Shown: positions 20,064 to 31,345 of the stretch, one piece after another | How the letters are laid out: each line of letters opens with the position of its first letter | Position numbering within the stretch: the stretch's first letter is position 1 | NCBI GenBank assembly: GCA_038030265.1 | Contig: CM075937.1 | Coordinates: 24,904,198 to 24,968,197, forward strand | Reading direction: 5' to 3' | Length of the DNA stretch: 64,000 nucleotides | From: Corythucha ciliata | Lineage: Eukaryota > Arthropoda > Insecta > Hemiptera > Tingidae | Position numbers and translations under genes: made by a program | Notes under the pieces: generated by a model | Seen by the model: only the letters and a program-made list of their open reading frames with translations | The model's database searches: none | What the model was told of the DNA's origin: nothing

Positions 20064-20575
20064 GTTTATTGAGGTTTGTTAAGAGAGAGGAAAGAAAGGA
20101 AGAGCAGACGCAACGCAGCCCAAGAGGCGCCGGGACGTACCCAAGCGCGAGCCAACCCCCGGAGGGAGCCCCCAAGCGCATCCGTGGCCTCGGCGCAGCC
20201 CCCCCCCCACGTGCAGCAGGGTCCCGTCCGGTCGCCATCCGGCACTACTACACGCTGGGGGATTATTCGCTGGTGGTTCAGGGCAGCCTCCCCCAAGGCT
20301 AATAGGAGGTTCGGGCCCCACCCACCGACTCCCACACCCACCCTAAGACATGACTAGGTCAGGGTGCGGGGCATTGTAGCGGCACCGGGAGAAGGTCCCA
20401 TCAACTCCCAGACATACGCTGTACCCTCGAACACGCCGAAGACGCCCCCCCACGGAGCAACACATCACAAGGAGCCCCACCGCCCCCGAAGATGCGCCAC
20501 GCCGCCTAGGAAAGGATAAGGTTAGAGGGAAGGGTTCGACCAAGACCTGAGGAATTTGGGTTAGTCTGAGGCCAG

Positions 20576-22305
20576 CTAGCCAAAAATTATTATAATAAAT
20601 TATTATAAAAATATAAAAAATTATTATACATATTTATTTTCGGTTTGAAGTTGTAGCGTGATATCTATCTTGATACCATATGTTTCTTTCAACACTCAAC
20701 TTTTGTATAATTTTTTAATTTAGCGGGTAATCTACTTTGCAAAAATCCGAACCCACGAACCGCTTCATTTTTTTAACATACAAATAATACAAAGTTTAAT
20801 GACTTGGTTTTCCATATGACTTTGCCTGGGACACATGTGTCCCATAGACCTCAAAGGAAAACGATGGTAGATAAGCCAAATGGTCACACTACTTAGTACT
20901 TACCGTCGTTTCCATTACACTGAACAGAGAAACCAAAAAATAATGGCTCTTCTCTCTAGTATAAAGATCCGCGGCGTAGTACGTAGTTTGAACCACTCGC
21001 CCGTTCATCCGTCGGCCGCGGCGGTAGGCGGGTAGTGCGTTCTTACTCAAAAACTTTTCCAATTTATTCCCACGCTTCCTCAGTTTTATTTGTTTTGAAT
21101 AGCAAGATAATTTAAAATTATATGTCTTTAAAATGGCAAGACACAGTTCCGACACAGTTTCAAAATGGTGCAAGTGAAACGCTCAAATATCTCAGGCAGT
21201 ATTGGTGGCATCAGAATGAGATTTTGCAAGAATACTTTGGTAGTGGAGCCAAAAAAAAATTCTTCATAAAAAATGCACTTATGTTTTATCCCCATTCCTG
21301 GGGGCCACATATGTGACTGTTGGGGGGGGGGGATTGCTCTGACTTCGTCGAGTTGGGTATCATATGAAAGAGCAGAACTCAATGACTTCAAATATATTTG
21401 TTATTTATTTTTCAAGGCAAAAGCTGTCTGTATACGTGCAATTTCAAAAAATGTCGAAAAAATGACCGCTCCCCCCCACCCATAACTTCGAGGATACAAG
21501 GGATAATTATGGGGAAAATGTGTTTAGTTAGGTTTAAGTATATAAGACAAGGGTCTAGTTTGAAGGAAAAATGTAGCGAGTATACATGACCGTATATTGG
21601 ATGGTATACAATAAAAGGAGCCAGTATTCCACTCCGTTATCAACATGCTCTTGCAGCGGAAGTTCGATTCTCCCCACTAATGGTTTTATAAAAACATAAT
21701 TGACGCTTTTCCAACGTCCTAAAAGGTAAAATATTCCTAGTTTCCCCTTAACCTACAAGACGACGGACCGAAGTCGATTACACGTAAGCTTCGGTAGTAC
21801 CATTTACAAATACATACTTTGCTGTTGTTTTTTCTTGGGCGTGGACTCGGCCTTGCCGAACCCGCCTGCAGCAGCAAAGCCATCAGCTGTCAAGGGCCGT
21901 TTTCACCATGTCTGTGTAACAGAATTGGTTTTTGTAAATATATAAATTAAATTAAACATAAATAATTTATTCCCAGAAAGAACGACAGTGTAGGCGACTG
22001 AGTACGCTATAAGGTGGAAAGAAAAGTCCTTAGTCACAAATTCGAATTATCCATCTTTATTGCCAGACTCTAGGAACATTGAGACGAGCTGCGTTTCGCT
22101 TCCTGTTCTTTATTTTTATTAGATTTTTTTAATCCTTCCATGCACGGACGATTCTGTTGAAAATATATGTCAAAACCGATTTGCCAAAAAATAAAGATAA
22201 TTTTAATTTGCGACGAAGGAATTTTCGTTCCACCGTGCATGTGTAAATTGTACATGGCAGCATTTTGTATTTTTAGAATTTATTGGTAATACAAAATCTA
22301 TCAAA
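20576..22305. other. no gene assigned; one possible first exon and a Penelope-like scrap
   Basis: Near 20930-20903 (minus) METTV is followed by a good donor GTAAGTAC, with a GC-rich upstream, so this could be a first exon. 22150-22230 contains TTTTAATTTGCGACGAAGG, also found downstream of the Penelope hammerhead at 25700-25725, preceded by a diverged version of the same flank, and is therefore a Penelope 3' relic. The rest shows nothing. Confidence 0.35.
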
Positions 22306-23775
22306 GTGATGGCAGTTGATCCACTAACACTGTTTCAGAGATTATGCCTATCAAAACAATCAGACGCTGACTTGAAGGAATTTTTCTCGTACGAACAAGC
22401 ACCGTTTCCAACGTCACTATTTACGGAAGATGGAACGAAGTCTACGTTTTACAACGCATTCTCCTCTATCGATCTTGATGTTACAGCTCAGAGTCACTTG
22501 ACAGCCGTTGACGGAGGTTTCTTACCTCACAAAGTTATTTGGCCCCGGAATGCATCGTTCGGGACTAAAGCTGACAGCTACTCAAGATTTGTCAAGATGC
22601 ATTATGGGTCAAACGTTGTCGTCGTATTCGATGGTTATCCGACTAATGCAGACAGACACAAAAAGGTGTGAGCGCTCAAGACGATCAAAATCCTCGTCCT
22701 CAGCGGACATAATGTTCGACCGTGAAACAATTAATCAAATGGCACAAGACAATTTCCTGACCGACGAAAAAAATAAGAAGAGGCTGATTGAGCTGCTCAA
22801 AAATCATTTTGAGGAATGTCACATTGGGGTTGAGAAGGCTTTTGAGGATGCGGACGTACTGATCGTTCAAACGGCTCTCGCTAATTCGGTTTCAGATCGT
22901 AGTTATAGTAGGCGAGGACATTGACTTGTCCTCCCCTAATGTCTCCCAACTTTTTTTTTTTTTATCTTCTTCAAGCCAGCGAGAGGAGGTATAAAGGACA
23001 CTCTGTATGCTACTAACTCGTCCCGTTATGACCCAAAGATGGTCGGCCATACTCTGAATGGGTGCGATACCACGTCTGCAATATATGGCCAATGAAAAAT
23101 GAAGATTTGCCAGTTTCTGTCCAAAGCTCCACATCTCCAGGAGGTTTTCTACAGCGCTTCAAATACGCATGAAGCTGTTGCACAAGCCGGAGAAGCTCTT
23201 CTCAAAATGTCATATACCAGGCGAGAGGAATCCGAGGAGAGCCTGGACGCCCTTCGCTACACAATGTTCCATAAATTGGCGTCAAGTAAGAAAGTGGAAC
23301 TGTCAAGACTACCCCCCCCCCCCACAACGAACGCTGGTAAATTCCACAGTTACAGAGCGTACCTACAAGTACAGCAGTGCTTAGGAAATGATATCGAACC
23401 TCTCCTGTGGGGCTGGATGTCCACTTCCCAAGGTCTTGTACCAAAAAGTATGGAAAACGATTCGGCTCCCATTTCTCTCTTCAAAACAGTGGCATGCGCT
23501 TGTAAAAACGGATGCAACACCGCAGCTTGCTCCTATCGGAAAGACGGTTTAAACTGTTCTTCTCGGTTCAAACGATGTTCCGGCCTATCTTGCGAGAATT
23601 CTCACTCTCCAGGGTTCCAAGAAGAAGAAGAGGAAAATGAAGAAGAAGATGGTGAAGATCAACATGAAGATGAAGAAATGGGGGACGAAATGAAGGGCTT
23701 AGATTTTTACCCATATTTTTGTCATGCCTCCCCCCGCCCAATTGAATTTTTAACTTATTCGATTTTCGTTGAATA
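22306..23775 (+). pseudogene. PIN-like nuclease / CXC-domain multi-copy gene, frame-broken
   Basis: Continuous homology in three frames. Residues from ATG 22309: LTAVDGGFLPHKVIWP and VVVVFDGYPTNAD, then after a one-base slip at ~22668 ADVLIVQTAL, then after another at ~22897 VVIVGEDIDL and GCDTTSAIYGQ. Acidic residues in these blocks match the FEN/PIN-like nuclease pattern. 23099-23775 contains FHSYRAYLQVQQCLGN and a tesmin/TSO1-like Cys-rich segment (CACKNGCNTAACSYRKDGLNC), then an acidic Glu tail. This family is multi-copy in arthropods and cnidarians, with uncertain role and probable mobile association. At least three disruptions make it nonfunctional. Confidence 0.7.
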
Positions 23776-24063
23776 AATATATCCCTCGTACGACTTTTCA
23801 TACTTTCCTTATTCGTTTTTATTATTGTTATTGCCATTGTTTATTATTGTTTTTAAGTTATTGAGGGGTTTCAGTGGGTACTTTTTTAATTTTTTTGCGT
23901 GTAGTTACGAATGCAATTACACGTCTGTATTTTTTGAATTCGTAGGTACATTCTAATTGGATGCACTAGCTAGCCGTCAGCAACATTAGAGACGTATTAG
24001 TAGCTGTCTTATTGAGAGTTGGTTGACTGGACGACAGGACTAGAAACTAATAGAAAAGAATTT

Positions 24064-25365
24064 ATACACTAATATTCCTAGCCAGGCATGTGTAGAACTA
24101 ACCGAAAAAATGTTTGCGAATAAGAAGATTGATCCTTTAGTTGCTTATGAATTAATTGAACTCCTACGCACTGTGGTTGCTGTTTTGAGTTTGAGCAGGA
24201 GTATTACGAAATCGATGGTCTACCAATGGGATCACCCCTGTCACCCCTTTTAGCTGAAATTTATATGAGTTTCTGGGAGAAATCTTTGTTCAACTGTCCA
24301 GTATCTGAAGCCATAAAATTATGGCGACGGTATGTAGACGATGTATTCTGCATAGTAGATACCACATGTCCTAGCCATATGCAGCTCCTCGATGTCATAA
24401 ATAGTTTAGATAGTAACATTCAGTGTACAGTAGAGGAGGAAGTTCAGTGTTCCTAAATTTCCTAGATGTAACCATAAGAAGAAATCCCAAAAACTCGTTT
24501 ACTTTCAATATTTATCGTAAATCTGTCACAAGTGATATTGTAATTCCAAGTGATTCCATGCATCCTTGGGCCCAAAAACTGGCGGCGTTTGTGTAGTATA
24601 TTGATAGGGCGCTACGATTTCCCCTTTCTCCGAACGCTTTTCGTAGGGAAATAGAAACAATTAAACACGTAGCAGAGTCAAACGGATATAAAAAAGACTT
24701 AATTGACATGCTTGTAGCTAAGCGTCAGAAAGCTTATGTTATTAAACAAACATTCCCTACACAAGTACCAGATCCAATGCAACATTTTCTGGTGGTTCCG
24801 TACATAGGGACACTCTCAAGACGAATCGTGTCAGCTGTCAAGCGCGAAAATGTACGTGTGGCATACAGGGCCGTTAATCCGTTAAGCCAGCAGCTGTGCA
24901 GGTTAAAAGTCGGCCCGGACTTGCTAGACAGATCGGGAGTGTATCAACTCTCTTGTCGCTGCCAAACCCCCATTCCCACGTACACAGGGCAAACAGGCAG
25001 ACGGTTGGGCACACGGATTAGTGAGCACATGCCACAATCATCACGGTGTACGGAATATGGTGCACACCTTTTGTCATGTGGAATTAGTTTTGATCCTGCT
25101 ACAGATGTAAAACTTTTACACGAAATGAAAAAAGGAAGTTTAATGGATTGGGCGGACAAAATTGAAATCGTGGCAAGCTGTAAAGACAGCAATATACTAT
25201 GTAGTGCTAAACGCTGTAAAAGAATTCCATCTTATGCCGTGTGCCACTGCCCTACTCAAACGGAGAGGGGATCAGTGTTGAGCATGACCGTACCACAAAG
25301 ATCGAGATTAATCACTCTCTGTTTATATTTTTCTACCTGTACACGTACTTACGTCAATGTGTGAA
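24064..25365 (+). pseudogene. Penelope-like element: RT plus GIY-YIG endonuclease, 5'-truncated
   Basis: RT motifs: YEIDGLPMGSPLSPLLAEIY (24201-24260), then the catalytic RYVDDVF (24328-24348). After a frameshift at ~24445 and an in-frame stop at ~24594 comes the thumb region. The long 3' frame (24708-25364) has the GIY-YIG nuclease: GVYQLSC, then YTGQTGRRLGTRISEH, then a Cys/His-containing tail. Penelope elements are telomere-related retroelements that prime with the GIY-YIG nick. Broken frames mean this copy is inactive. A hammerhead-like motif follows at 25657. Confidence 0.85.
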
Positions 25366-25656
25366 ACGTTTTAGTTCTTTTTATTATTATTATTTATTTA
25401 TTCATGTTTCTTGTACAGCAATCCCATTTTTATATACGCTTTAAGTAAGTTTAAAACAATGTACATTTGAAATTCTAAGGTTTTATTAATTGACACAATT
25501 TATTGCATGGTTCATATATAGTGACACTGGGCGCTGCGTTATACCATTTTAAGTGTATAGATGCTTAGTTACCGTTCTTTTTAACATCCTAAGTCCAGGT
25601 AGGAATGTTCTTAATTGTCCTTTTATGCTTGTTGTGTAATCCGACTTTTCATTTTA

Positions 25657-25695
25657 GCCACAGAAGATGACTGTATAAGTCGAAACCGGTCTGGC
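25657..25695 (+). ncRNA. hammerhead-ribozyme-like motif at the Penelope 3' side
   Basis: Helix I GCCA (25657-25660) / TGGC (25692-25695); core CAGAAGA in place of CUGANGA (one substitution, at U4); stem II GACT/AGTC with a 5-nt loop; GAAA; then A-CCGG-T as a minimal helix III. Penelope elements are known to carry minimal type I hammerheads. The U4 change probably inactivates this copy. Confidence 0.6.
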
Positions 25696-25824
25696 AGTAA
25701 AGTTTTAATTTGCGACGAAGGCGAGGGTCACCATGAGAGACGCCGTGGATGAACTGCTACGTTAGGACTTGAACGGGGACTTGGCCGTTGTATTTCATCA
25801 GAATCAGCTCAGCTCAGGACATTG

Positions 25825-26095
25825 TGGGCGAGGAGGACCAATTAACTGTTCTGCGAGGTCTCCTGACCAAACGTCCTTCGATTACTGTCTCTGAGGGTGG
25901 ATGAAGACAATGGTATACGAACACAAGTTCAGCAAACGCGAGGAGCTGATCAACAAAGTTGTGGCCTGTGCTGAATCGATCAGACAACGAGATGCCGAAA
26001 TTGGTCGAACCACCAGAGAGATATACGGAAAAGAGCGTCCGAGTGTCCACAAGGGGGAGGAATTTTTGAACACTTATTTGAATGACGTTATGTTG
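25825..26095 (+). pseudogene. mariner-type transposase C-terminal scrap
   Basis: Frame reads CGRGGPIN...ARSPDQTSFDYCL, stop, GWMKTMVYEHKFSKREELIN then CAESIRQRDAEIG. This parallels the mariner/Tc1-type GR.GP..WPPRSPDLTPLDFFLWG..K segment and the helical C-terminus. The second catalytic Asp is visible in RSPDQTS. One in-frame stop, no N-terminal part. TA ends not identified. Confidence 0.6.
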
Positions 26096-26639
26096 TTATT
26101 TCAACTTAAGGTTGTTACTGTAAATTGTTCTCATACAAGTTACAGTAACAGTAAGTTGTTCTCATACAGTTGGTACAAGGGACAAACGATGGACAATGAA
26201 CTCCGTGAATGAGAGATATGAGTGTACGTGAATGAGATATTACGGTACCGGCTGAATCTGATAAGGTGAAATGTCGAAGTCCATAATTTTCACCCTAACG
26301 CTGTTAATCCACCACCTCAACTCACATTCCATACATGGAAAACCTCGTTATAAATTGAATCCTTACTTCAGGCATTGAGAGGAGCATGCTCGTAGGAATT
26401 CAATACCCCAAGGAAACGGCATTAAAACTGACCTATTCGGCTTGTTTTAACAAAGCAAGCTTACATTTTTTTGCATTTAAACTTGATTGCTAAAGTCGGA
26501 GGGTTGCAAACTTCAACTATCAGGACACCGTTCGAAAGTACACAGAACGGGGTAGTTTTCCACAACTTTGCCCGTCGATGCGTGCAATAGCAGCTGATTG
26601 ATACTGATATGAAATTTATCAGGTATTTGAAAAAACTAC
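26096..26639. other. nothing recognised
   Basis: Contains a local tandem of AGTTACAGTAACAGTAAGTT-like sequence (about 26115-26165). No gene or transposon end seen. Confidence 0.5.
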
Positions 26640-27870
26640 TTATTTTATTATTATTTTATTTTATTTATTTTAGGCAAAACAAATGTACAGGAAATCAATA
26701 GTTGGGTATAAACCACCCAGTAATTATACTAAAACTACCGACGGCTGGAGAGCTGAACTCAGCTCGTGTCCAGTCCGCCGAGTCGACTCTAGCTTCACTA
26801 AATAACTAATTACCTTATAAATAACAATAATTCTTATCCATTATAATTACCCATTATGTATCTACTTCAAATACACGTACGTAAACTTATAATAACTCCA
26901 GTAACAAAGGTGATACTCGTAAAAAATACTATTTCATAATAAAAACTTACTTTGCACAATCTTTTTGTAGAAAAAGTCTATATCAAAGGTCCAAATTATT
27001 TTATCTAAAGTCTTTGAACAATTTTTATTTTCTTGATTGGATTGAATATCATAAATTTGTTGGAAAATATTATTATATACAGTTCTATGCATATAAAAAG
27101 GCGAGATTTGAGTGAGACTGAGTCTCATTCTAGGCATCTCCACCATATATGGCTTCCCACGGAAAGTCTTTATTTCATTTTGAGGTATACTATCGTTTCT
27201 AACAATAAATAGTGATACAGCCTTAGCATACAATTGGTATAAGTTCATAATTTTCAAATCCCGGAATAAAATGTCTGACGGTGTTCGAAAGTCCTTTCTA
27301 AATGCTATTTTTACTAAACGTTTCTGGATCATATATATAGGTTTAACGATTATTCTGTAGGTGCCCCCCCAAATAACTATAGCATATTGCAAAATCGATT
27401 GAATTAAAGCAAAATAAATCATTTTGACAACGTCTATCGGTAAGTACTTCACACTAAATAATACAAAGGAACATTTTCTTAGTTTATCTGCTAATGAGTG
27501 TATATGCTCCTTCCATTTCATGGAACAGTCAAAAATTACCCCAAGATATCTGACCTTTTTCACTTGCGTCATGATGTTACAATTACATGTTTGCTGATTT
27601 GGGCAACCGGAATGCATTTTTACTTCTAGATCGTTAGGCCAGTCAGCACCTCTCACAGAGATTGGCATATGCACACATTTACTCATATTTAAGGTCAAAC
27701 GCAACCTTCTCAAACAGTTATTTACCTTAGCAAAGTTATTTTCTGCATTTTTTTTGCATTCGTCCCAATCGTTTCCAGTGCTTATTATTGCTATGTCGTC
27801 GGCAAACAACGTGATTTTACCTTGTATTGGCAAATGTCCAACCTCGTTAATACATATTAACTTTCTTTGT
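26640..27870 (-). mobile_element. 5'-truncated CR1-group LINE, RT C-terminal half
   Basis: A 299-codon open frame (27833-26934) starts just before the catalytic RT motif TLFADDIAIIS, followed by RLTLNMSKC, KVRYLGVIFDCSMKWKEHI and the LINE thumb/C-terminal block ILQYAIVIWGGTYR. No frame break downstream. The 3' end at 26641-26673 is a simple A/T repeat (ATTTT units on plus), like the AAATA tails of two related LINEs at 38320-38351 and 50577-50605. Truncated at the 5' side as usual for target-primed reverse transcription. Confidence 0.85.
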
Positions 27871-28220
27871 ATTAACTTTCTTAACTTTTCACATGGCTGA
27901 AATAGCCACGCCCAAGCGACATTTTTTGATTTTCATGGTGGTTTCAGGAACAGGATTTTGTTCTTTTTCCGAATCCACCGTCATTTTTTGTCTAACTACT
28001 AACGGTGAGCCGTGAACACGACAATTACCGTAAAAACTGGTGAAACTGGGAAACAACAGGAAAATGCTCATATCTCGTAACCAAAGCATTTTCGGCTGTG
28101 CGTCCCTATGACGTTTTCTGTGCGTCCAGGTACGCACTATCACCTGTGCAAGTTTGTCACATTCCTCCTGAATCACCCTGTATATATTGGTTTATATATT
28201 TACATCTTTATGGCCGTTTT
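27871..28220. other. unclassified repeat-like sequence
   Basis: Ends near TGAATCACCCTGTATATA, a common terminal phrase of insect repeats; 56945-56963 has a similar ACACCCTGTATAGG. A 95-codon minus ORF has no domain. Confidence 0.35.
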
Positions 28221-28752
28221 CTTGTTAGCACGATAACTCTCGTAGAAGTTAATTTAGCGGAACGCGGTTTGGCACAAAAATCAGTAGTCATAAGACCCCG
28301 GTCGGTATTGCATTTGGGCCAAATCGGTCAAGGTGGAGTGGGGGAAAACAGGGCTTGAAATGGTCAAAAAATCACTACAAATCACCAGTTGATTTTAGAT
28401 GCGTCATATTCGGTACGAATACTTCATATTATACTAGCCTTTGATTCCCATTTTAATTTTTTGAAAAAGTCAAGGGGGAGGGGGCGGTGCCTCCGGAGTG
28501 GAAGTAAGTGTGTGGTCTTGTTAGCACGACAACTGTCGAAGAAATTAATTTAGCGGAACGCGCTTTGGCACAAAAATCAGTAGTCATACGACCTCGTTTG
28601 GTATTGCATTGGGCCAAATCGGTCGACTTGGTTGGGGGGGGGGGGGGTAATATGGCTTGAACTGGTAAAAAAAATCACTAGAAATCACCAGTTGATTCCA
28701 GAAGCATTATATTACGATGATTTCATTTTGAAGTAGCCTTTGATTCCCATTA
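28221..28752 (+). repeat. direct tandem duplication, two ~235-bp units
   Basis: 28221-28453 and 28517-28752 both begin CTTGTTAGCACGA and end CCTTTGATTCCCATT, about 85% alike by eye, offset by ~296 bp. Both contain TTAGCGGAACGCG, GTATTGCATT and AAATCACCAGTTGATT. No ORF is shared. Confidence 0.8.
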
Positions 28753-29789
28753 AGTTCAGCTTAAACAAACCCGGCAGCAAACAGTACGATGGAGGGTCAA
28801 ACATTAACGAAACAAATCATGGTCTCAACATTACTACTTCTGGGACGGCTTAGGGTATCCATATACAAAATGAAATGCACTCTTTCCGACCGCCACCTGC
28901 CGGAGCGAAATTTTTCAAGATTTTTTTCGTGTTATAGACATTGCGTTACTAAAATGTCTGTAACTCGCTTATTTCTGGCCGAAAATCAAATCTGAATACA
29001 CCATTGGAAAGAGCGTTAAATTTACCATCTTCCCAGTGCAAAATATTATTTTAACTGTAGAATTGAGGGGACGAAAAATGAGCCCGAGTAGTAAAATGTG
29101 AGAAATTACGAAAACTTGCAGAACTTTCAAACGTTTTCATCTCCGACTGAATGTGTCAGTTAATCGTACACTGCAACCTTAAAAGTTGGTGTAGAACCTC
29201 AGCTTTCTTTAGATCTAGTAATTTTTTAAATTAAAAAATCGAATAGGTGAGAAAACCGCCTGATTGAAAAAATAGGTGTTTTTTTTTTTATCTTACTCAG
29301 TTATTTAATGACTGCCAAATCTTCACAGTTTGGTGGAATAATGGGTGGGATACGCCTGTTTTATGTTTGTTTTTTCTGGGCCTGAATCGAATGGTGGTGC
29401 TAACGATGCTCATGAATTAGTTGAGCAAGGGGAATAGGGGTAATACGATGTTTAATATTTTAAAAAGGATCCCGTTTCTACTAAGGGACGCAATTCGGGA
29501 ATAGACTGTCTGACATCTAATAGACCTCTAGAAAAGACAAGCAAGAGCTATTTTATTCACTTTGGCATATTTTCGGTGTGTCCTTCGTGTTGGTCGCCAC
29601 TATCCGTTCTAAAATCCAATGGTTCTGCCTGATTTGATCGCCGAATACGCTAATCCTCAAGCAGATCCTCTAGAAAGGCTTTCTACCTATTTGATAAACT
29701 ATGCTCCGAGGTAATCATGCTCGGTGTTTACAGTTACAGTAAAGCGCTCCGAGTAGTCAGAGTACGAGATTTATCACTCCCAAATGAAT

Positions 29790-30050
29790 GCATTTTTCAC
29801 ACGTGGATTAGATTTATAAAACCAATTCTATGGCCTCCTAGAAGACCGGACCTTACCCTTCGGACTTAAGACAGGAGTTAATAAAGTTATGGTGAAAAAC
29901 ATCCTGAGATCGATGATCTGCTGGATAGGATTCATATGCAGTGACTAAGAAAGGCGGAATCCAGAGGTTTCAGAACGAGCAGTAGATGAGGTTCGCAGCA
30001 TATGCCTAAACCAAAATAGCGGACACATAGAAAATATCATGCTGAGGTGA
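29790..30050 (+). pseudogene. mariner-like transposase scrap
   Basis: Reads FHTWIRFIKPILWPPRRPDL, followed in shifted frames by short pieces resembling the mariner C-terminus (EIDDLLDRIH, SERAVDEVRSICL, HIENI). The WPP-R-PDL motif includes the second catalytic Asp. Strongly decayed. Confidence 0.45.
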
Positions 30051-30340
30051 ATAAAGTAGCTCTTGTTCGTCGTTCCCCGCATGTTCTCTCGTTGTTATTA
30101 GAGATACTCGGACTTTTCCCACAAATTACAACCCTTAGTGGAAAATAAATTCATTTTTAAACATAACACCAGACTAACCCTATTCCCCTGTCTCTCCTAT
30201 TTCATGAGCCACATATGCACCACCCGATTCAGCGCTAGCGTGATATGCGCGCCAACCGCCACTCGATTCAGCGAGAAAAAACAAGTAAAACCCACCCCTT
30301 ATTCCACCGAACTGTGAAGATTTGGCAGTCATTAAATAAT

Positions 30341-30824
30341 GAGGAAGTAACATACAAAATAAAAATCGCTGGAAACATTTTTTTTCTAAAGACAATGACT
30401 AAATATGACCAGGAATTGAATATTAGTGCGTAAATGATTGATTTCGATTTATAGCGGATTAATTAACTTGTCAATTTTTTGTTACCTTAAACGGCCGGTC
30501 TGTGACTCGTGACGTGGTTAAGGGGTTGTGACCCCTCCCACCCCTCCGCATCATTGATGTTATCATGTCTTGCCCCTTCTTGTCCTGCCAATTCTCTAAG
30601 TCCTATTGTTTGATTTGTGGGAAGCTATTGTGGAGGTCACACGAATGCTATTATTACGTCATCAGTCTATCTAGCCTATTTCAAATGGGTCCCACAACCC
30701 AATAGTTTTAAAAATTAATAAAAAAATATAGGGCCTGAATTTATTTGAACGGATCGTGTTTTCATGAGTTTTGGTACCCAAGCTATCTACGACAGCATGA
30801 TTTTGGAAAATGTGTTACTTCCTC
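30341..30824. mobile_element. 484-bp insertion with 12-bp TIRs in the right arm
   Basis: Ends GAGGAAGTAACA (30341-30352) and the inverse TGTTACTTCCTC (30813-30824). The left arm of the large inverted repeat (29297-29325) shows the same site without it, so it is a later insertion. No coding capacity; no clear target duplication beyond AT/AAT-ATT symmetry. Confidence 0.75.
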
Positions 30825-31214
30825 ATTGAGTAAGATGAAAAAAACACCTATTTTTTCAATCAGACGCGGTTTTCTCACCTATTCGATTTTTTAATTTAAA
30901 AAATTACTAGACTTAAAGAAAGCTGAGGTTCTACACCAACTTTTAAGATTGCAGTGTACGATTAACCGACAGATTCAGTCGGAGTTGAAAACGTTTGAAA
31001 ATTCTGCAAATTTTCGTAATTTCTCACATTTTACTACTCGGGCTCATTATTCGTCCCCTGAATCCTACATTTAAAATAAGATTTTGCACTGGGAACATGG
31101 TAAATTTAACGCTCTTTCCAACGGTGTATTCACATTTGATTTTCGGCCAGAAATAAGCGAGTTACAGCCGTTTTAGTAACGCAATGTCTATAACACGAAA
31201 AAAATCTTAAAAGT

Positions 31215-31345
31215 GAAAAAAGTCGGACTTCGTGCGGGGTGAAATTTGTTTTTGCAGAGGACAACTTCTGCCGCAAATGAGTTGCAGAATCGAACCCTGG
31301 CCGGTGGTACGACCTTAACGTTAACACCCTGTGTGTATACAGCGC
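31215..31345 (-). mobile_element. possible tRNA-derived SINE relic
   Basis: On the minus strand, GGTTCGATTCT (31293-31283) is a good Pol III B box. It is preceded by a diverged A-box-like GGTGTTAACGTTAAGG at the expected distance. No tail is recognised. Confidence 0.3.

Larger units (their letters stand above)
17160..20575 (-). mobile_element. Jockey-like LINE: 5' UTR, ORF1, ORF2 up to the RT
   Basis: Reads on the minus strand: GC-rich leader (20575-20064), gag-like ORF1, endonuclease and linker of ORF2, then loss of homology at about 17160, before the RT palm. The reverse transcriptase and 3' tail are missing, so the copy is truncated at its 3' side, probably by later rearrangement next to the Tc1/mariner remnant. 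Having a 5' UTR is unusual among LINE remnants and shows that full-length copies were made. Its GC content is far above the flanks. Confidence 0.85.
28917..31208. repeat. large inverted repeat (~0.5-kb arms)
   Basis: The left arm 28917-29442 pairs with 30176-31208 at roughly 85-90% by eye, after removing a 484-bp insertion in the right arm. Arms share AAGATTTTTTTCGTG at the outer edge, GAGCCCGAGTAGTAAAATGTG in the middle and CTCATGAA...GGGGAATAGGG inside. The 730-bp centre has mariner-like scraps. This could be a large foldback transposon or an inverted duplication. No target duplication was pinned down. Confidence 0.85.

Noticed and set aside
20066..20357. Overlapping Pro/Gly-rich ORFs on both strands
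   Set aside because: They lie in the GC-rich LINE leader; low-complexity shadows without a domain.
21600..21680. tRNA-like B box (AGTTCGATTCT)
   Set aside because: No cloverleaf, acceptor stem or A box could be drawn; kept out as chance similarity.
23568..23837. Minus-strand ORF over the acidic tail
   Set aside because: Antisense shadow of the Glu-rich repeat of the CXC gene.
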